This document shows positions 26,054 through 35,999 of a stretch of DNA of 64,000 nt, in pieces. The stretch spans positions 62,001-126,000 of the forward strand of contig CCEZ01000043.1 in the NCBI GenBank assembly GCA_000751555.1, written 5' to 3'. Numbering within the stretch: position 1 is the stretch's first letter; every line of letters begins with the position of its first letter. A program made the translations under genes and the position numbers. The stretch is from Anaerosalibacter massiliensis. GTDB taxonomy: Bacteria; Bacillota; Clostridia; Tissierellales; Sporanaerobacteraceae. Below the pieces are notes generated by a model, which did no database searches, was not told where the DNA came from, and saw nothing but the letters and a program-made list of their open reading frames with translations.

Positions 26054-27280
26054 ATGAAAAAAGCAATAAAATGGCAAAACAATACTATGTCATGCAAAGG
26101 AAAAAAAGCGGATGTAGATTTTTTAAGTCAAAAAGAAATGCATAAAGTCAGAAATTTTCATAAAAGCTTTCCTCAATATACTGAAACACCTTTAGTAAAA
26201 TTAGATAACTTAGCTAAAAGATTAAATATGGGAGGCATTTATATAAAAGATGAATCTCATAGGTTCGGTTTAAATGCTTTTAAGGTACTTGGAGGATCTT
26301 ATTCCATAGCTAAGTATATGGCTAAAAGGCTTAGAAAGGATATTCAAGAACTTCCATATGAAAAGTTAATATCAGATGAAATTAGAAAAAAGTTAGGAGA
26401 AATAACATTTTATACAGCTACAGATGGAAATCATGGCAGGGGAATAGCATGGACTGCGAACCAATTGAAACAAAAATCTGTAGTCTATATGCCAAAAGGT
26501 TCTTCTCAAATTAGACTTGAAAACATAAGAAAAGAAGGGGCTGAAGCTTCAATAACAGATATGAATTATGATGAAGCAGTACGTTTAGCAGCAAAACATG
26601 CAGAAGAAACAAATGGTGTAATTATTCAGGACACTGCTTGGGAAGGTTATGAAGATATACCTACATGGATTATGCAAGGATATGGAACCATGGCTTTAGA
26701 AGCTTTGGAACAATTGAAAAATTATGGAGTAGAAAAACCAACTCATATATTTATGCAAGCTGGAGTAGGATCTTTTGCAGCTGCTATTCAGGGTTTTTTT
26801 GCATCAGTTTATGGAGATGATTGCCCTATATCAGTAATAGTTGAGCCTAATGATGCAGCATGTCTTTATAAATCGGCTGTTATAGGGGATGGAAAACCAA
26901 GATTTGTTACAGGAGATATGCCGACTATTATGGCAGGACTTGCGTGTGGAGAACCAAATACTATTGGATGGGAAATTTTAAAATCTTATAGTAGTAGCTT
27001 TATTTCTTGCCCTGATTGGGTAGCAGCAAATGGTATGAGAATACTTGGCAATCCTTTAAATACCGATAGAAAGGTTGTGGCTGGAGAGTCTGGTGCTGTT
27101 ACTGCTGGCTTTATTGCAACTATTATGATAGATGAAAAATATAAGGATTTGAGAAAAGAGTTAAAATTAGATGAAAATTCTAAGATTCTTTTATTCAGTA
27201 CTGAAGGAGATACAGATCCTGATCATTATAGAGATGTTACATGGAGAGGTAAAAATTCAGAACCAATTTTTAATGAATAA
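26054..27280 (+). CDS. ygeX: 2,3-diaminopropionate ammonia-lyase
   Basis: 408 residues, fold type II PLP enzyme. The PLP lysine is in [12 protein letters not shown] near residue 78; [13 protein letters not shown] near residue 125 binds the cofactor phosphate/substrate region. It splits 2,3-diaminopropionate into pyruvate and two ammonia through 2-aminoacrylate. In the uric-acid cluster of gut anaerobes diaminopropionate arises from the purine skeleton. First gene after the sigma-54 promoter. RidA (38593), which hydrolyses 2-aminoacrylate, is encoded in the same cluster. Confidence 0.93.
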   Translation: MKKAIKWQNNTMSCKGKKADVDFLSQKEMHKVRNFHKSFPQYTETPLVKLDNLAKRLNMGGIYIKDESHRFGLNAFKVLGGSYSIAKYMAKRLRKDIQELPYEKLISDEIRKKLGEITFYTATDGNHGRGIAWTANQLKQKSVVYMPKGSSQIRLENIRKEGAEASITDMNYDEAVRLAAKHAEETNGVIIQDTAWEGYEDIPTWIMQGYGTMALEALEQLKNYGVEKPTHIFMQAGVGSFAAAIQGFFASVYGDDCPISVIVEPNDAACLYKSAVIGDGKPRFVTGDMPTIMAGLACGEPNTIGWEILKSYSSSFISCPDWVAANGMRILGNPLNTDRKVVAGESGAVTAGFIATIMIDEKYKDLRKELKLDENSKILLFSTEGDTDPDHYRDVTWRGKNSEPIFNE

Positions 27281-27305
27281 TAAAAAAATAAGGGGGCAAG
27301 CAAAA

Positions 27306-28517
27306 ATGAATATTGAGTTTGAAAAAGTTCTTAAAAAGGCAAAAGAGTATAGGGAAGATATGACTAAATTTTTAAGAGATATGATAGCAATTCCTAGTGA
27401 AAGTGCTCAAGAGGAAAAAGTAGTTCAAAGAATTAAAGAGGAAATGGAAAAAATAGGGTTTGATAAGGTGCAAATAGATCCAATGGGAAATATATTAGGG
27501 TATATTGGTAAAGGAAAGCATGTTATAGCAATGGATGCTCATATAGACACGGTAGGAATAGGGGATAAGGAACTTTGGGAGTTTGATCCATATGAAGGTT
27601 TTGAAGATGATGAAGTAATTGGTGGTAGAGGGGCAAGTGACCAAGAAGGCGGAATGGTTTCTATGGTATATGCTGGAAAAATAATTAAAGATCTTGGTTT
27701 AGAAGATGACTATACTTTAGTTATTACTGGCACTATACAAGAAGAAGATTGCGATGGGCTTTGCTGGCAATATATAATTAATGAACTTGAACTTAAACCT
27801 GAGTTTGTAGTTATAACTGAGCCAACGAATTTAAATATTTATAGAGGACAAAGGGGAAGAATGGAAATTAGAGTAGATACAAAGGGTATTAGTTGTCACG
27901 GCTCAGCTCCAGAAAGAGGAGATAATGCTATCTTTAAAATGGCTCCAATATTAAATGAATTGAGAGCATTGCATGAAAATTTACATGTGGATTCTTTTTT
28001 AGGTAAAGGAAGTTTAACAGTTTCAGAAATATTCTTTACATCACCATCAAGGTGTGCAGTTGCTGATGGTTGTACTATCTCCATAGATAGAAGATTGACT
28101 TGGGGTGAAACATGGGAAAAAGCTCTTGAAGAGATTAGAAATTTACCCGCTGTTAAAGAAGCGAAAGCGGAAGTTTCGATGTATAACTATGAAAGACCAT
28201 CTTATACGGGACTTGTTTATCCAACTGAATGTTATTTCCCAGCTTGGAAGATTGATGAGGATCAAGAAGCTTGTCAAACTTTAGTTTATGCTTATGAAAA
28301 TTTATTTGAAGAAAAACCATTAGTAGATAAATGGACATTTTCAACTAATGGAGTGTCTATCATGGGCAGATATGGTATTCCATGTATAGGATTTGGACCA
28401 GGAAAGGAAGAGGAAGCCCATGCACCAAATGAAAAAACGTGGAAAGATCATTTAGTAAAAAGTGCAGCTATGTATGCTGTAATACCAACAATATATGTTA
28501 ATAAGTTCAAAAAATAA
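27306..28517 (+). CDS. ygeY: YgeY-family M20 peptidase-like hydrolase of purine catabolism
   Basis: 403 residues from ATG 27306 (AGGGGGCAAG upstream; an upstream in-frame extension to 27171 overlaps ygeX and is rejected). Dizinc M20 ligands: [10 protein letters not shown] (~residue 77), [10 protein letters not shown] (~108), IQEEDCDGL (~147), TEPTN (~172) and HAPNE near the end. It is named a selenium-metabolism hydrolase because of its gene neighbourhood. Likely cleaves an amide intermediate produced after purine ring opening. Direct neighbours ygeX and ygeW are in the usual order. Confidence 0.92.
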   Translation: MNIEFEKVLKKAKEYREDMTKFLRDMIAIPSESAQEEKVVQRIKEEMEKIGFDKVQIDPMGNILGYIGKGKHVIAMDAHIDTVGIGDKELWEFDPYEGFEDDEVIGGRGASDQEGGMVSMVYAGKIIKDLGLEDDYTLVITGTIQEEDCDGLCWQYIINELELKPEFVVITEPTNLNIYRGQRGRMEIRVDTKGISCHGSAPERGDNAIFKMAPILNELRALHENLHVDSFLGKGSLTVSEIFFTSPSRCAVADGCTISIDRRLTWGETWEKALEEIRNLPAVKEAKAEVSMYNYERPSYTGLVYPTECYFPAWKIDEDQEACQTLVYAYENLFEEKPLVDKWTFSTNGVSIMGRYGIPCIGFGPGKEEEAHAPNEKTWKDHLVKSAAMYAVIPTIYVNKFKK

Positions 28518-28540
28518 TTTAAAAGAAAGGATGACTTTTA

Positions 28541-29524
28541 ATGCAAACTATATTTAGAGGAAAGGATTTTATTACTTTACAAGAATGGACAAAGGAAGAA
28601 ATAGATACTTTGTTAGATGTATCTTTTGATCTAAAGAGAAAATTTGCTATGGGAATAGATACACCTTATCTCAAGAATAAAACGGCATTTTTAATGTTCT
28701 TTGAGGAATCTACAAGAACTAGAAATTCAATGGAGGCTGGTATAGCTCAATTAGGGGGACATGGTAATTATTTAGATACAAGTACAATGCAAATTTCTCA
28801 TGGTGAAGTTGCCAAAGATACTGCTATTATATTATCAAGATTTGGTCATGCAATAGCATGCAGAAATTGTTTCTGGGGAATAGGAAATAAATATTTAAGA
28901 GAAATGGCTGAATGGTCAAGTGCTCCTATATTAAATTTACAATGTGATCTATATCATCCAATGCAAGGTATAGCTGATTTAATGACAATTAAAGAAAAAG
29001 TTGGAGATACTAAAAGATTAAAAGTTTCAATAATATGGGCATATGCAACTACTCATAAGAAGCCAATTTCTGTACCTGTAACTCAAGCACTTCTTTTCCC
29101 AAGATATGGAATAGATGTAACTCTTGCTTATCCAGAAGGATATGACCTACCAGATTGGGTGATTAAGCAATCTAAAGAAAATGCAGAAAAACACGGTGGC
29201 ACTTTCAAGATTACTCACAATATGGAAGAAGCTTATAGAGATGCTCATGTAGTGATACCAAAGAATTGGGGTAGCTGGGTGACAAACCAAAGTGATGAAG
29301 TAGTGGATGACTTACTAGAATCCTACAAAACTTGGAAATGTACTGAAAAAATGATGTCTATTGCTGATAAAGATGTAATGTATATGCATGCACTACCAGC
29401 AGATAGGGAAAATGAAGTTGAAAATTCAGTTATAGATGGACCTCATTCCATCATCTATGATGAGGCAGAGAATAGACTTCATACAGCTAAAGCAGTAATG
29501 ACACTAACAATGGGTGGTAAATAA
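28541..29524 (+). CDS. ygeW: YgeW-type carbamoyltransferase
   Basis: 327 residues, ATCase/OTCase superfamily. The carbamoyl-phosphate site STRTR is present near residue 53 (FEESTRTRNSMEAG), with LQCDLYHPMQGIADLMT (~145) and MHALPADRE (~285) in place of the usual HCLP. In this pathway the enzyme is thought to run in reverse, moving a carbamoyl group from a ureido intermediate to phosphate, so that the next gene product can make ATP. Shorter than I recall for E. coli YgeW (about 395 residues), but with intact core motifs. Confidence 0.88.
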   Translation: MQTIFRGKDFITLQEWTKEEIDTLLDVSFDLKRKFAMGIDTPYLKNKTAFLMFFEESTRTRNSMEAGIAQLGGHGNYLDTSTMQISHGEVAKDTAIILSRFGHAIACRNCFWGIGNKYLREMAEWSSAPILNLQCDLYHPMQGIADLMTIKEKVGDTKRLKVSIIWAYATTHKKPISVPVTQALLFPRYGIDVTLAYPEGYDLPDWVIKQSKENAEKHGGTFKITHNMEEAYRDAHVVIPKNWGSWVTNQSDEVVDDLLESYKTWKCTEKMMSIADKDVMYMHALPADRENEVENSVIDGPHSIIYDEAENRLHTAKAVMTLTMGGK

Positions 29525-29526
29525 AA

Positions 29527-30477
29527 ATGGAAAAGATAGCGGTTGTAGCTATAGGTGGAAATTCATTAATTAAAGATAAAAATCATTCAACAGTTGAAGA
29601 CCAATATAATGCTATATGTGAAACTGTTAGTCATATAGTCAATATTATTGAAGAAGGGTATAAAGTAGTTATAACTCATGGTAATGGACCACAAGTTGGA
29701 TTTAATTTAAGAAGATCTGAAATAGCTGAGGAAAGTGAAGGGATGCACCCAGTTCCACTTGTGAACTGTGGTGCAAATACACAGGGTTCTATAGGTTATC
29801 AAATTCAACAAGCTTTTGATAATGAGTTTTTAAAAAGAGGTATAAATAAAAAGGCAGTTTCAGTTGTAACCCAAGTAGAAGTTGATAAAGATGATAAAGC
29901 TTTCATTAATCCAACTAAACCAATAGGCTCTTTTTATACGAAAGAAGAGACTAATAAATTGAGAAATGAGCATCCTGATTGGGTATTAATTGAAGATGCA
30001 AAAAGAGGATACAGGAGGGTTGTTCCTTCTCCAATGCCAAAGAATGTAGTAGAAAAAGATGCTATTAAAGATTTAATAAATACTGGATATGTTGTAATTG
30101 CTGTTGGTGGTGGAGGTATACCAGTTATTAGAGATGAAGAAAAATACTTTAAAGGTGTAGATGCAGTAATAGATAAAGATTATGCTTCTAGTTTATTAGC
30201 AATTGAACTTAAAGCAGATTTATTCATAGTTTCTACTGGAGTTGAAAAGGTTTGCATTAATTATGGAACAGATAAAGAAAAGGCCTTAGATAAACTTAAT
30301 ATAGAAGAAACAAAAAAGTTAATAGAAGAAGGACATTTTGCTCCAGGAAGTATGCTTCCCAAGATAAATGCGATATTGAATTTTCTTGAGAATAGTAATG
30401 GAAAGGCAATCATTACATCTCCTGAAAAATTGAAGGAATCAGTTAAGGGTGAAGATGGAACTCATTTGATAAAATAA
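29527..30477 (+). CDS. arcC: Carbamate kinase
   Basis: 316 residues, start two bases after the ygeW stop. Amino-acid-kinase fold with VAIGGNSLI at the N-terminus, THGNGPQVGFN near residue 50 and AVGGGGIPV near residue 200. It makes ATP from carbamoyl phosphate and ADP. In this cluster (yqeA position) it harvests energy from carbamoyl groups released by YgeW during purine breakdown. An arginine-deiminase role is less likely, since no arcA is near. Confidence 0.92.
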   Translation: MEKIAVVAIGGNSLIKDKNHSTVEDQYNAICETVSHIVNIIEEGYKVVITHGNGPQVGFNLRRSEIAEESEGMHPVPLVNCGANTQGSIGYQIQQAFDNEFLKRGINKKAVSVVTQVEVDKDDKAFINPTKPIGSFYTKEETNKLRNEHPDWVLIEDAKRGYRRVVPSPMPKNVVEKDAIKDLINTGYVVIAVGGGGIPVIRDEEKYFKGVDAVIDKDYASSLLAIELKADLFIVSTGVEKVCINYGTDKEKALDKLNIEETKKLIEEGHFAPGSMLPKINAILNFLENSNGKAIITSPEKLKESVKGEDGTHLIK

Positions 30478-30487
30478 AGAGTTGAGC

Positions 30488-30517
30488 TTTTAGATGCAGT
30501 TATAACTGCATCTAAAA
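30488..30517. repeat. Hairpin after the carbamate kinase gene
   Basis: TTTTAGATGCAGT-TATA-ACTGCATCTAAAA, 13-bp perfect stem. A-run rather than T-run follows on the plus strand, so termination would be inefficient; mRNA end protection is possible. Confidence 0.55.
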
Positions 30518-30685
30518 CTCAAAAAAATATTTTCAAGGTTTAAAATAATAATATTGACTAAATCTTCTATAGAATACTATAAAATTTTTGATAAAGACTC
30601 TTATCCTATGATGTTCTAGAAAATTTTATTAAATGAACATGTAATTTGTATAAAAGCTAGGAAATCTTAAGGTTATTTAACTATA

Positions 30686-30717
30686 TTGTAAATTTAATAT
30701 AAATATTAAATTTACAA
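30686..30717. promoter_or_regulatory. Perfect inverted repeat in front of the xanthine/uracil permease
   Basis: TTGTAAATTTAATA / TATTAAATTTACAA, 14-bp arms with 4-nt loop, ending two bases before the ribosome site AAGGGGTGG. Either an operator or an RNA hairpin affecting translation. The preceding 168 bp contain no gene or recognisable purine riboswitch. Confidence 0.45.
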
Positions 30718-30732
30718 GAAGGGGTGGGTTTA

Positions 30733-32052
30733 ATGACAAAGAGTACTTCTATTTATGATTTAGACGGTAAACCTGAATTAAAAGTTGCAATACCTTTAGG
30801 ATTGCAACATGTTTTGGCAATGTTTGCAGGAAATATTGCTCCTATAATGATAATAGCTGGTGTAGTGGGATTAAGTATTGAGGATAAAGTGTTTATGATT
30901 CAATGTGCAATGTTTGTGGCAGGGTTGGTTACACTTATACAATTGTATCCTGTTGGTAGAGTAGGAGCAAGATTGCCAATAGTAATGGGAACTAGCTTTG
31001 CCTTTGTTCCAACGGCTATAGCTGTTGGAGAATCCTATGGACTTCCTGCTGTTTTAGGAGGGTCTTTAATTGGTAGTTTAGCTGAAATAATCATGGGTTT
31101 CTTTGTTAAACCTTTACGTAAATATTTTCCACCTATAGTTACTGGTATTGTGTTGGTTACTATAGGATTTTCATTATTCCCTGTAGGAATTAATTATTTT
31201 GCAGGAGGAGCAGGTGCAGCTGATTTTGGTTCACCTAAAAATTTATTTTTAGGATTTTTTGTTCTTATTATTATAATTTTGTTGCAGAGATTTAGTAAAG
31301 GACTGTTAAATGTAGCATCTATACTTATTGGGATAATATTAGGTTATATTGTGGCTATTCCGTTGAAAAAAGTTGATTTTTCAGGAGTATCAACAGCTGG
31401 ATGGATTAGCATTCCAAGACCTCTTAAATTTGGAATGGAATTTCGCTTAGATGCAATTCTTAAATTTGCTTCTGTATACTTGGTTGTTGGGTTAGAAACT
31501 TTAGGTAATGTATCTGGTATTACATTAAGTGGACTTAATAGAGAGGCTAATGAAGATGAAATGTCAGGTGCAGTTATTGCAGATGGGGTAGGTAGCGCTA
31601 TAGGTGCATTCTTCAATGTGTTGCCTAATACTGCCTTTGGACAAAATGCTGGTATTGTAGCTATGACTAAGGTTATGAGTAGATACTGTGTGGCTACAGG
31701 GGCGATTTTTCTTATGTTAGCTGGAATTGTTCCTAAATTTGGTGCTATATGTGCTGCTATGCCTTCAAGTGTTTTAGGAGGAGCAGTTATGATGGTATTT
31801 TCCATGATCACTATAAGTGGGTTCAAAATGATTTCTTTAGCAGGATTCGATGATAGAAATACTATTATTTTAGCTATTTCTTTATCTCTTGGTCTTGGAT
31901 TTGCCCAAGTACCTGCTGCAACTGAGTATATGCCAGTAGTTATGAAATCTTTTTTTGGTGATTCCGTAGTAGCTGCAGGATTATTGGCCTTGTTCTTAAA
32001 TGCTATAATTCCTCAAAAAGAAGAAACTGAAGAAGAAACACAAGCTGAATAG
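30733..32052 (+). CDS. Xanthine/uracil permease (NCS2 family)
   Basis: 439 residues from ATG 30733 (ribosome site AAGGGGTGG; GTG 30724 is within it). About 12-14 membrane segments. NCS2 features: GLQHVLAMFAGNIAPIMI near residue 23, the substrate-helix region ETLGNVSGITLSGLNREA (~260) and NTAFGQNAGIVAMTKV (~300). Proton or sodium symport of purines such as uric acid or xanthine is the likely role given the surrounding catabolic genes. Uracil is not excluded, since a pyrimidine operon lies at the start of the window. Confidence 0.9.
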   Translation: MTKSTSIYDLDGKPELKVAIPLGLQHVLAMFAGNIAPIMIIAGVVGLSIEDKVFMIQCAMFVAGLVTLIQLYPVGRVGARLPIVMGTSFAFVPTAIAVGESYGLPAVLGGSLIGSLAEIIMGFFVKPLRKYFPPIVTGIVLVTIGFSLFPVGINYFAGGAGAADFGSPKNLFLGFFVLIIIILLQRFSKGLLNVASILIGIILGYIVAIPLKKVDFSGVSTAGWISIPRPLKFGMEFRLDAILKFASVYLVVGLETLGNVSGITLSGLNREANEDEMSGAVIADGVGSAIGAFFNVLPNTAFGQNAGIVAMTKVMSRYCVATGAIFLMLAGIVPKFGAICAAMPSSVLGGAVMMVFSMITISGFKMISLAGFDDRNTIILAISLSLGLGFAQVPAATEYMPVVMKSFFGDSVVAAGLLALFLNAIIPQKEETEEETQAE

Positions 32053-32125
32053 CTTAAAGGCTATATGACAAAAGTCATACTTTCTTTGTTATATTGTAGA
32101 ATCATAAATAAAAAGGAGTGTTTTT

Positions 32126-33454
32126 ATGCTACTTATAGGGAATGGAAGAGTTGTAACACAGGATGAAAATAATCCTTATATAGAAAATGGATGCGTTGTA
32201 GTTAAGGATAATTTAATATTGGAAATTGGTGATACTCAGGAGTTAAAAAGGAGATATAAAGATATAGATTTTATAGATGCTAAAGGAAAAGTAATCATGC
32301 CTGGTATGATCAACACTCACCATCATATATATAGTGCTTTTGCAAGAGGAATGAGTTTAAATGGAAAACCAGCAACGAACTTTATTGAAATACTTGAAAA
32401 ATTGTGGTGGCGGCTAGATAAAGTTCTTACATTGGAAGATGTTAAATATAGTGCTTATGTTACGTTGATCGAATGTATAAAAAATGGTACAACTACTATT
32501 TTTGATCATCATGCAAGTCAAGGAGCTGTAAGAGAGAGCTTATTTACTATTGGAGAGATAACAAGGGAATTGGGAGTTAGAAGTTCTCTTTGTTATGAGG
32601 TATCAGATAGAGATGGAAAAGAGATAATGGAGGAAGGCATAAGAGAAAATTTAGCATTTATAAAACATGTTAATAATCTTAAAGATGATATGTTAAAGGG
32701 TATGTTTGGACTTCATGCTTCTTTTACCCTATCCAATGATACTATCAATAAATGTAGGGAATCAATAGAAGGGGTTGATGCAGGATTTCATATACATGTA
32801 GCTGAAGGCATCGATGATTTATATAATTCATTAAATAGATATAATAAGAGAGTTGTAGAGAGATTGTTTGATTTTGATATTTTAGGAGAAAAAACTTTAG
32901 CTATACACTGTGTTCATATTAACAATAGAGAAATAGAGATACTTAAAAATACGAATACAAAGGTAGTAAATAATCCTGAGTCTAATATGGGCAATGGAGT
33001 AGGATGTTCACCTATAATTGAGATGATGAAAAGAAATATAACTGTAGGACTTGGAACGGACGGCTATACAAGTGATATGTTTGAGTCTGTGAAAGTTAGT
33101 AATATTGTTCATAAACATAATCTCTCTAATCCAAATGCAGGTACAAAAGAAACACCAAAGATGATATTTAAAAATAATGCTAAAATTGCAGCTGAATATT
33201 TTGAAAGACCATTGGGAGTGCTAAAGGAAGGAGCATATGCTGATATAATTGTAGTGGATTATAATCCTCTTACTAATATGGATAAAAATAATTCAAATGC
33301 ACATATACTTTTTGGAATGACAGGAAGAAGTGTAGATACTACTATTATCAATGGAAAGGTTATCATGAAAGATAGGAAATTGGTGAATATAGATGAAGAA
33401 AAAATTCACACTAAATCTCGTGAATTATCCTTAGATCTTTGGAAACGAATTTAA
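32126..33454 (+). CDS. ssnA: SsnA-type aminohydrolase (selenium/purine cluster)
   Basis: 442 residues, amidohydrolase superfamily, deaminase subtype like guanine deaminase and chlorohydrolases. Metal ligands: NTHHHIYSAFARGM (~residue 65), HIHVAEGID (~220), AIHCVHIN (~255) and GTDGYTSD (~312). SsnA is a member of the conserved uric-acid/selenium cluster and is believed to hydrolyse a purine-derived intermediate. RBS AAGGAGTG. Its own upstream gap of 73 bp has no clear terminator, so it may be cotranscribed with the permease. Confidence 0.9.
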   Translation: MLLIGNGRVVTQDENNPYIENGCVVVKDNLILEIGDTQELKRRYKDIDFIDAKGKVIMPGMINTHHHIYSAFARGMSLNGKPATNFIEILEKLWWRLDKVLTLEDVKYSAYVTLIECIKNGTTTIFDHHASQGAVRESLFTIGEITRELGVRSSLCYEVSDRDGKEIMEEGIRENLAFIKHVNNLKDDMLKGMFGLHASFTLSNDTINKCRESIEGVDAGFHIHVAEGIDDLYNSLNRYNKRVVERLFDFDILGEKTLAIHCVHINNREIEILKNTNTKVVNNPESNMGNGVGCSPIIEMMKRNITVGLGTDGYTSDMFESVKVSNIVHKHNLSNPNAGTKETPKMIFKNNAKIAAEYFERPLGVLKEGAYADIIVVDYNPLTNMDKNNSNAHILFGMTGRSVDTTIINGKVIMKDRKLVNIDEEKIHTKSRELSLDLWKRI

Positions 33455-33487
33455 ATAGTTATAAAAAATAAGATGGAGGGAAATACT

Positions 33488-34576
33488 ATGGCGAATCTTA
33501 ATGTGAATATTTGTGGAATGGATTTTAAAAATCCAATAATGACTGCTGCGGGTCCAGGGGCTAAAGATGGGGAAATGTGTAAAAAAGCTAAAGAAGGTGG
33601 AGTTGGGGGGATAGTAACAAAGACTATATCTGTAGAGGCAGCAGATGTACCACGTCCTTGTATGGCAAAGACAAGCGCAGGATTTCTAAATACAGAGCTT
33701 TGGTCAGAATTACCAAAAGAGCAATGGATCGAAAAAGAGTATAAAAAAGTTAAAGAAACGGGGCTTCCTGTGATTATAAGTATGGGATATACAGCTGACC
33801 AAATTAAAGAAATAGGGCCTCTTGTAAGACCATATGCTGATGCAGTGGAACTTTCTACTCATTATGTAGGGACAGATGTTACACCAATTGTCGATGCTTT
33901 AAAAGCAGCAAAAAATGCATTAGATGTGCCTGTATTCATGAAAATGAGTCCACATACAGATATTCAGAAGATAGCTAAGGCTGTTGAAAATGCAGGAGCA
34001 GACGGTTTAGTTATGATAAATTCTTTTGGACCATGTATGGCTATTGATACAAATACTGGATATCCAATAATGGGTAGTGAAGCTGGATATGGATGGCTTT
34101 CAGGGGCAGCTATTCGTCCATTGACTATAAGATGTATATATGATGCTGCTCAAGTTATAGATATTCCAATAATTGGCGTTGGTGGTGTGACTTCAGGAAG
34201 AGATGCGGCTGAGATGTTGATGGCTGGTGCAAATGCTGTACAAATTTGTACAGAGGCAATACTCAAAGGACCAAGTATTTATGGAAAAGTTGCTAAAGAG
34301 CTGCATGATTTCTTAGAGGAAAAAGGATATAATGATGTAAATGAAATTGTAGGATTAGCGATAGAAAAAGGAAAAGAAAGAAAGTTTAGAACATATTCAA
34401 TACCTCCAGTAATTGATCAAGAAAAATGTATACTATGTGGACAATGTAAAATAAGTTGTGTATATGATGCTATTACATTAGATGGAGAATGGACTTTAAA
34501 TGAAAATAAATGCTTTGGATGTGGATTATGTGTAACTAAATGTCCTACAAATGCTTTAACTATAGATTATCTTTAA
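33488..34576 (+). CDS. PreA/DHOD-like flavoprotein with two [4Fe-4S] clusters in the purine cluster
   Basis: 362 residues from ATG 33488 (GGAGGG at 33475-33480). FMN barrel plus a C-terminal two-cluster ferredoxin domain (CILCGQCKISC and CFGCGLCVTKC). The catalytic loop that reads NFSCPQM in PreA reads LSTHYVG here, with no cysteine. This suggests a different substrate or a different acid/base residue. In related clusters the large oxidoreductase YgfK is present; this smaller protein seems to fill its place. It would reduce or oxidise a purine-derived ring using ferredoxin-type electrons. Function inferred. Confidence 0.8.
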   Translation: MANLNVNICGMDFKNPIMTAAGPGAKDGEMCKKAKEGGVGGIVTKTISVEAADVPRPCMAKTSAGFLNTELWSELPKEQWIEKEYKKVKETGLPVIISMGYTADQIKEIGPLVRPYADAVELSTHYVGTDVTPIVDALKAAKNALDVPVFMKMSPHTDIQKIAKAVENAGADGLVMINSFGPCMAIDTNTGYPIMGSEAGYGWLSGAAIRPLTIRCIYDAAQVIDIPIIGVGGVTSGRDAAEMLMAGANAVQICTEAILKGPSIYGKVAKELHDFLEEKGYNDVNEIVGLAIEKGKERKFRTYSIPPVIDQEKCILCGQCKISCVYDAITLDGEWTLNENKCFGCGLCVTKCPTNALTIDYL

Positions 34577-34603
34577 TTAGAACTTTTAGAAGGGAGTTTT
34601 TCC

Positions 34604-35995
34604 ATGACTACAATAATTAAAGGTGGAAAGATAGTTACTGCTTCAGATGCATATTATGCAGATTTAAAAATTGATAATGGTAAAATAATAAGTATAGGGG
34701 AGAATTTGTATGAAAAAGATTCTAAAAAAATAGATGCTACAAATTGTTATATCTTTCCTGGAGCCATAGATCCTCATACTCATTTTGATTTAGAAGTTGG
34801 AAATGCAGTTACAGCAGACGATTTTGAAAGTGGCACTAAGGCTGCAATTATTGGAGGAACTACCACTATAATTGATTTTGTTAATCATAATAAGGGAGAA
34901 ACTTTAAATGATGCTCTAAATAATTGGAAGAGAAAAGCAGAAGGAAAGACTTATTGTGATTATGGTTTTCATATGACTATATCAGAATGGAATGAGAATA
35001 TTTCTGATGAAATGAAGGATATGATAGATAAAGGAATTCCATCTTTTAAAATGTACATGGCCTATAAAGAAAGACTTCAAGTAGATGATGATATCATATT
35101 GAAAGCTCTCAAGAGGAGCAAAGAAATCGGAGGACTTATAGAATTTCATTGTGAAAATGGGGATATGATAGATTTTCTAATAGAAGAGGAGAAGACAAAA
35201 GAACATTTTTCACCCAAATTTCATCCTATTTCAAGACCTAATGAAGTTGAAAAAGAAGCAGTTTCAAGGCTTATCTCTTTAGCTAAAGTTGCAGGACAAC
35301 CAATATATATAGTGCATCTAAGTACAAAAGAGGCATTGAAAGAAACTATTGAAGCAAAGAAAGAAGGACAAGAAATCTATGTAGAGACCTGTCCTCAGTA
35401 CTTATTATTAGACGATAGTTTGTATGAAGATGAAAATAGCAAAAATTTTGAAGTGGCAAAGTATGTATTATCTCCACCCCTTAGAAAAAAAGTGGATATA
35501 AAGGCTCTCTGGAATGGTTTAAAGAATAATTATATTGATATTATTGCAACAGATCACTGTTCTTTTAATTATAATGGACAGAAAACATTGGGAAAAAATG
35601 ATTTTAGTAAGATTCCCAATGGAATACCTGGGGTTGAGCATAGATTTTTGCTAATGTATAATTATGGAGTTTTAACAGATAAAATAAGTATCAATCAGTT
35701 GGTAGATTTAACTTCGACTAATGCAGCTAAGATTTTTGGATTATATCCTAGAAAGGGTACTATAGCAGTTGGAAGCGATGCAGATATAGTTATTTGGAAT
35801 CCAAATCATTTGTCTACAATTACAGCTAAAAATCAGACTCATAAAGTAGATTATACCCCTTATGAGGGATTTAAAATAAAGGGTAGGGTTGAGCATGTAT
35901 TTTTAAGAGGTCATCATATTGTCAAACATTCCAAATTAGATTTAGAAGAATCTTTAGGAAGATTTGTATATAGAGAGCCTTTTAAAGGGAGGTAA
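34604..35995 (+). CDS. hyuA: Dihydropyrimidinase / D-hydantoinase (HyuA type)
   Basis: 463 residues, cyclic amidohydrolase. Ligands: DPHTHFDLEVG (~residue 57), the carboxylated lysine in FKMYMAYK (~150), IEFHCENGD (~185), IVHLSTKEA (~240) and TDHCSF (~322). It opens a cyclic ureide ring, matching the HyuA step of the uric-acid cluster. It could also supply the dihydropyrimidinase step for the PreTA module at the beginning of the window, which has no ring-opening gene of its own within view. Stops four bases before the molybdenum hydroxylase start. Confidence 0.9.
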   Translation: MTTIIKGGKIVTASDAYYADLKIDNGKIISIGENLYEKDSKKIDATNCYIFPGAIDPHTHFDLEVGNAVTADDFESGTKAAIIGGTTTIIDFVNHNKGETLNDALNNWKRKAEGKTYCDYGFHMTISEWNENISDEMKDMIDKGIPSFKMYMAYKERLQVDDDIILKALKRSKEIGGLIEFHCENGDMIDFLIEEEKTKEHFSPKFHPISRPNEVEKEAVSRLISLAKVAGQPIYIVHLSTKEALKETIEAKKEGQEIYVETCPQYLLLDDSLYEDENSKNFEVAKYVLSPPLRKKVDIKALWNGLKNNYIDIIATDHCSFNYNGQKTLGKNDFSKIPNGIPGVEHRFLLMYNYGVLTDKISINQLVDLTSTNAAKIFGLYPRKGTIAVGSDADIVIWNPNHLSTITAKNQTHKVDYTPYEGFKIKGRVEHVFLRGHHIVKHSKLDLEESLGRFVYREPFKGR

Positions 35996-35999
35996 AGAT

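Noticed and set aside
27171-27305. Longer start of YgeY overlapping ygeX
   Set aside because: It overlaps ygeX by 110 bases, while ATG 27306 has a good ribosome site and matches the family start.
30478-30732. Purine riboswitch in front of the NCS2 permease
   Set aside because: I could not find the conserved purine-aptamer three-way-junction sequence; only the inverted repeat at 30686 is clear.
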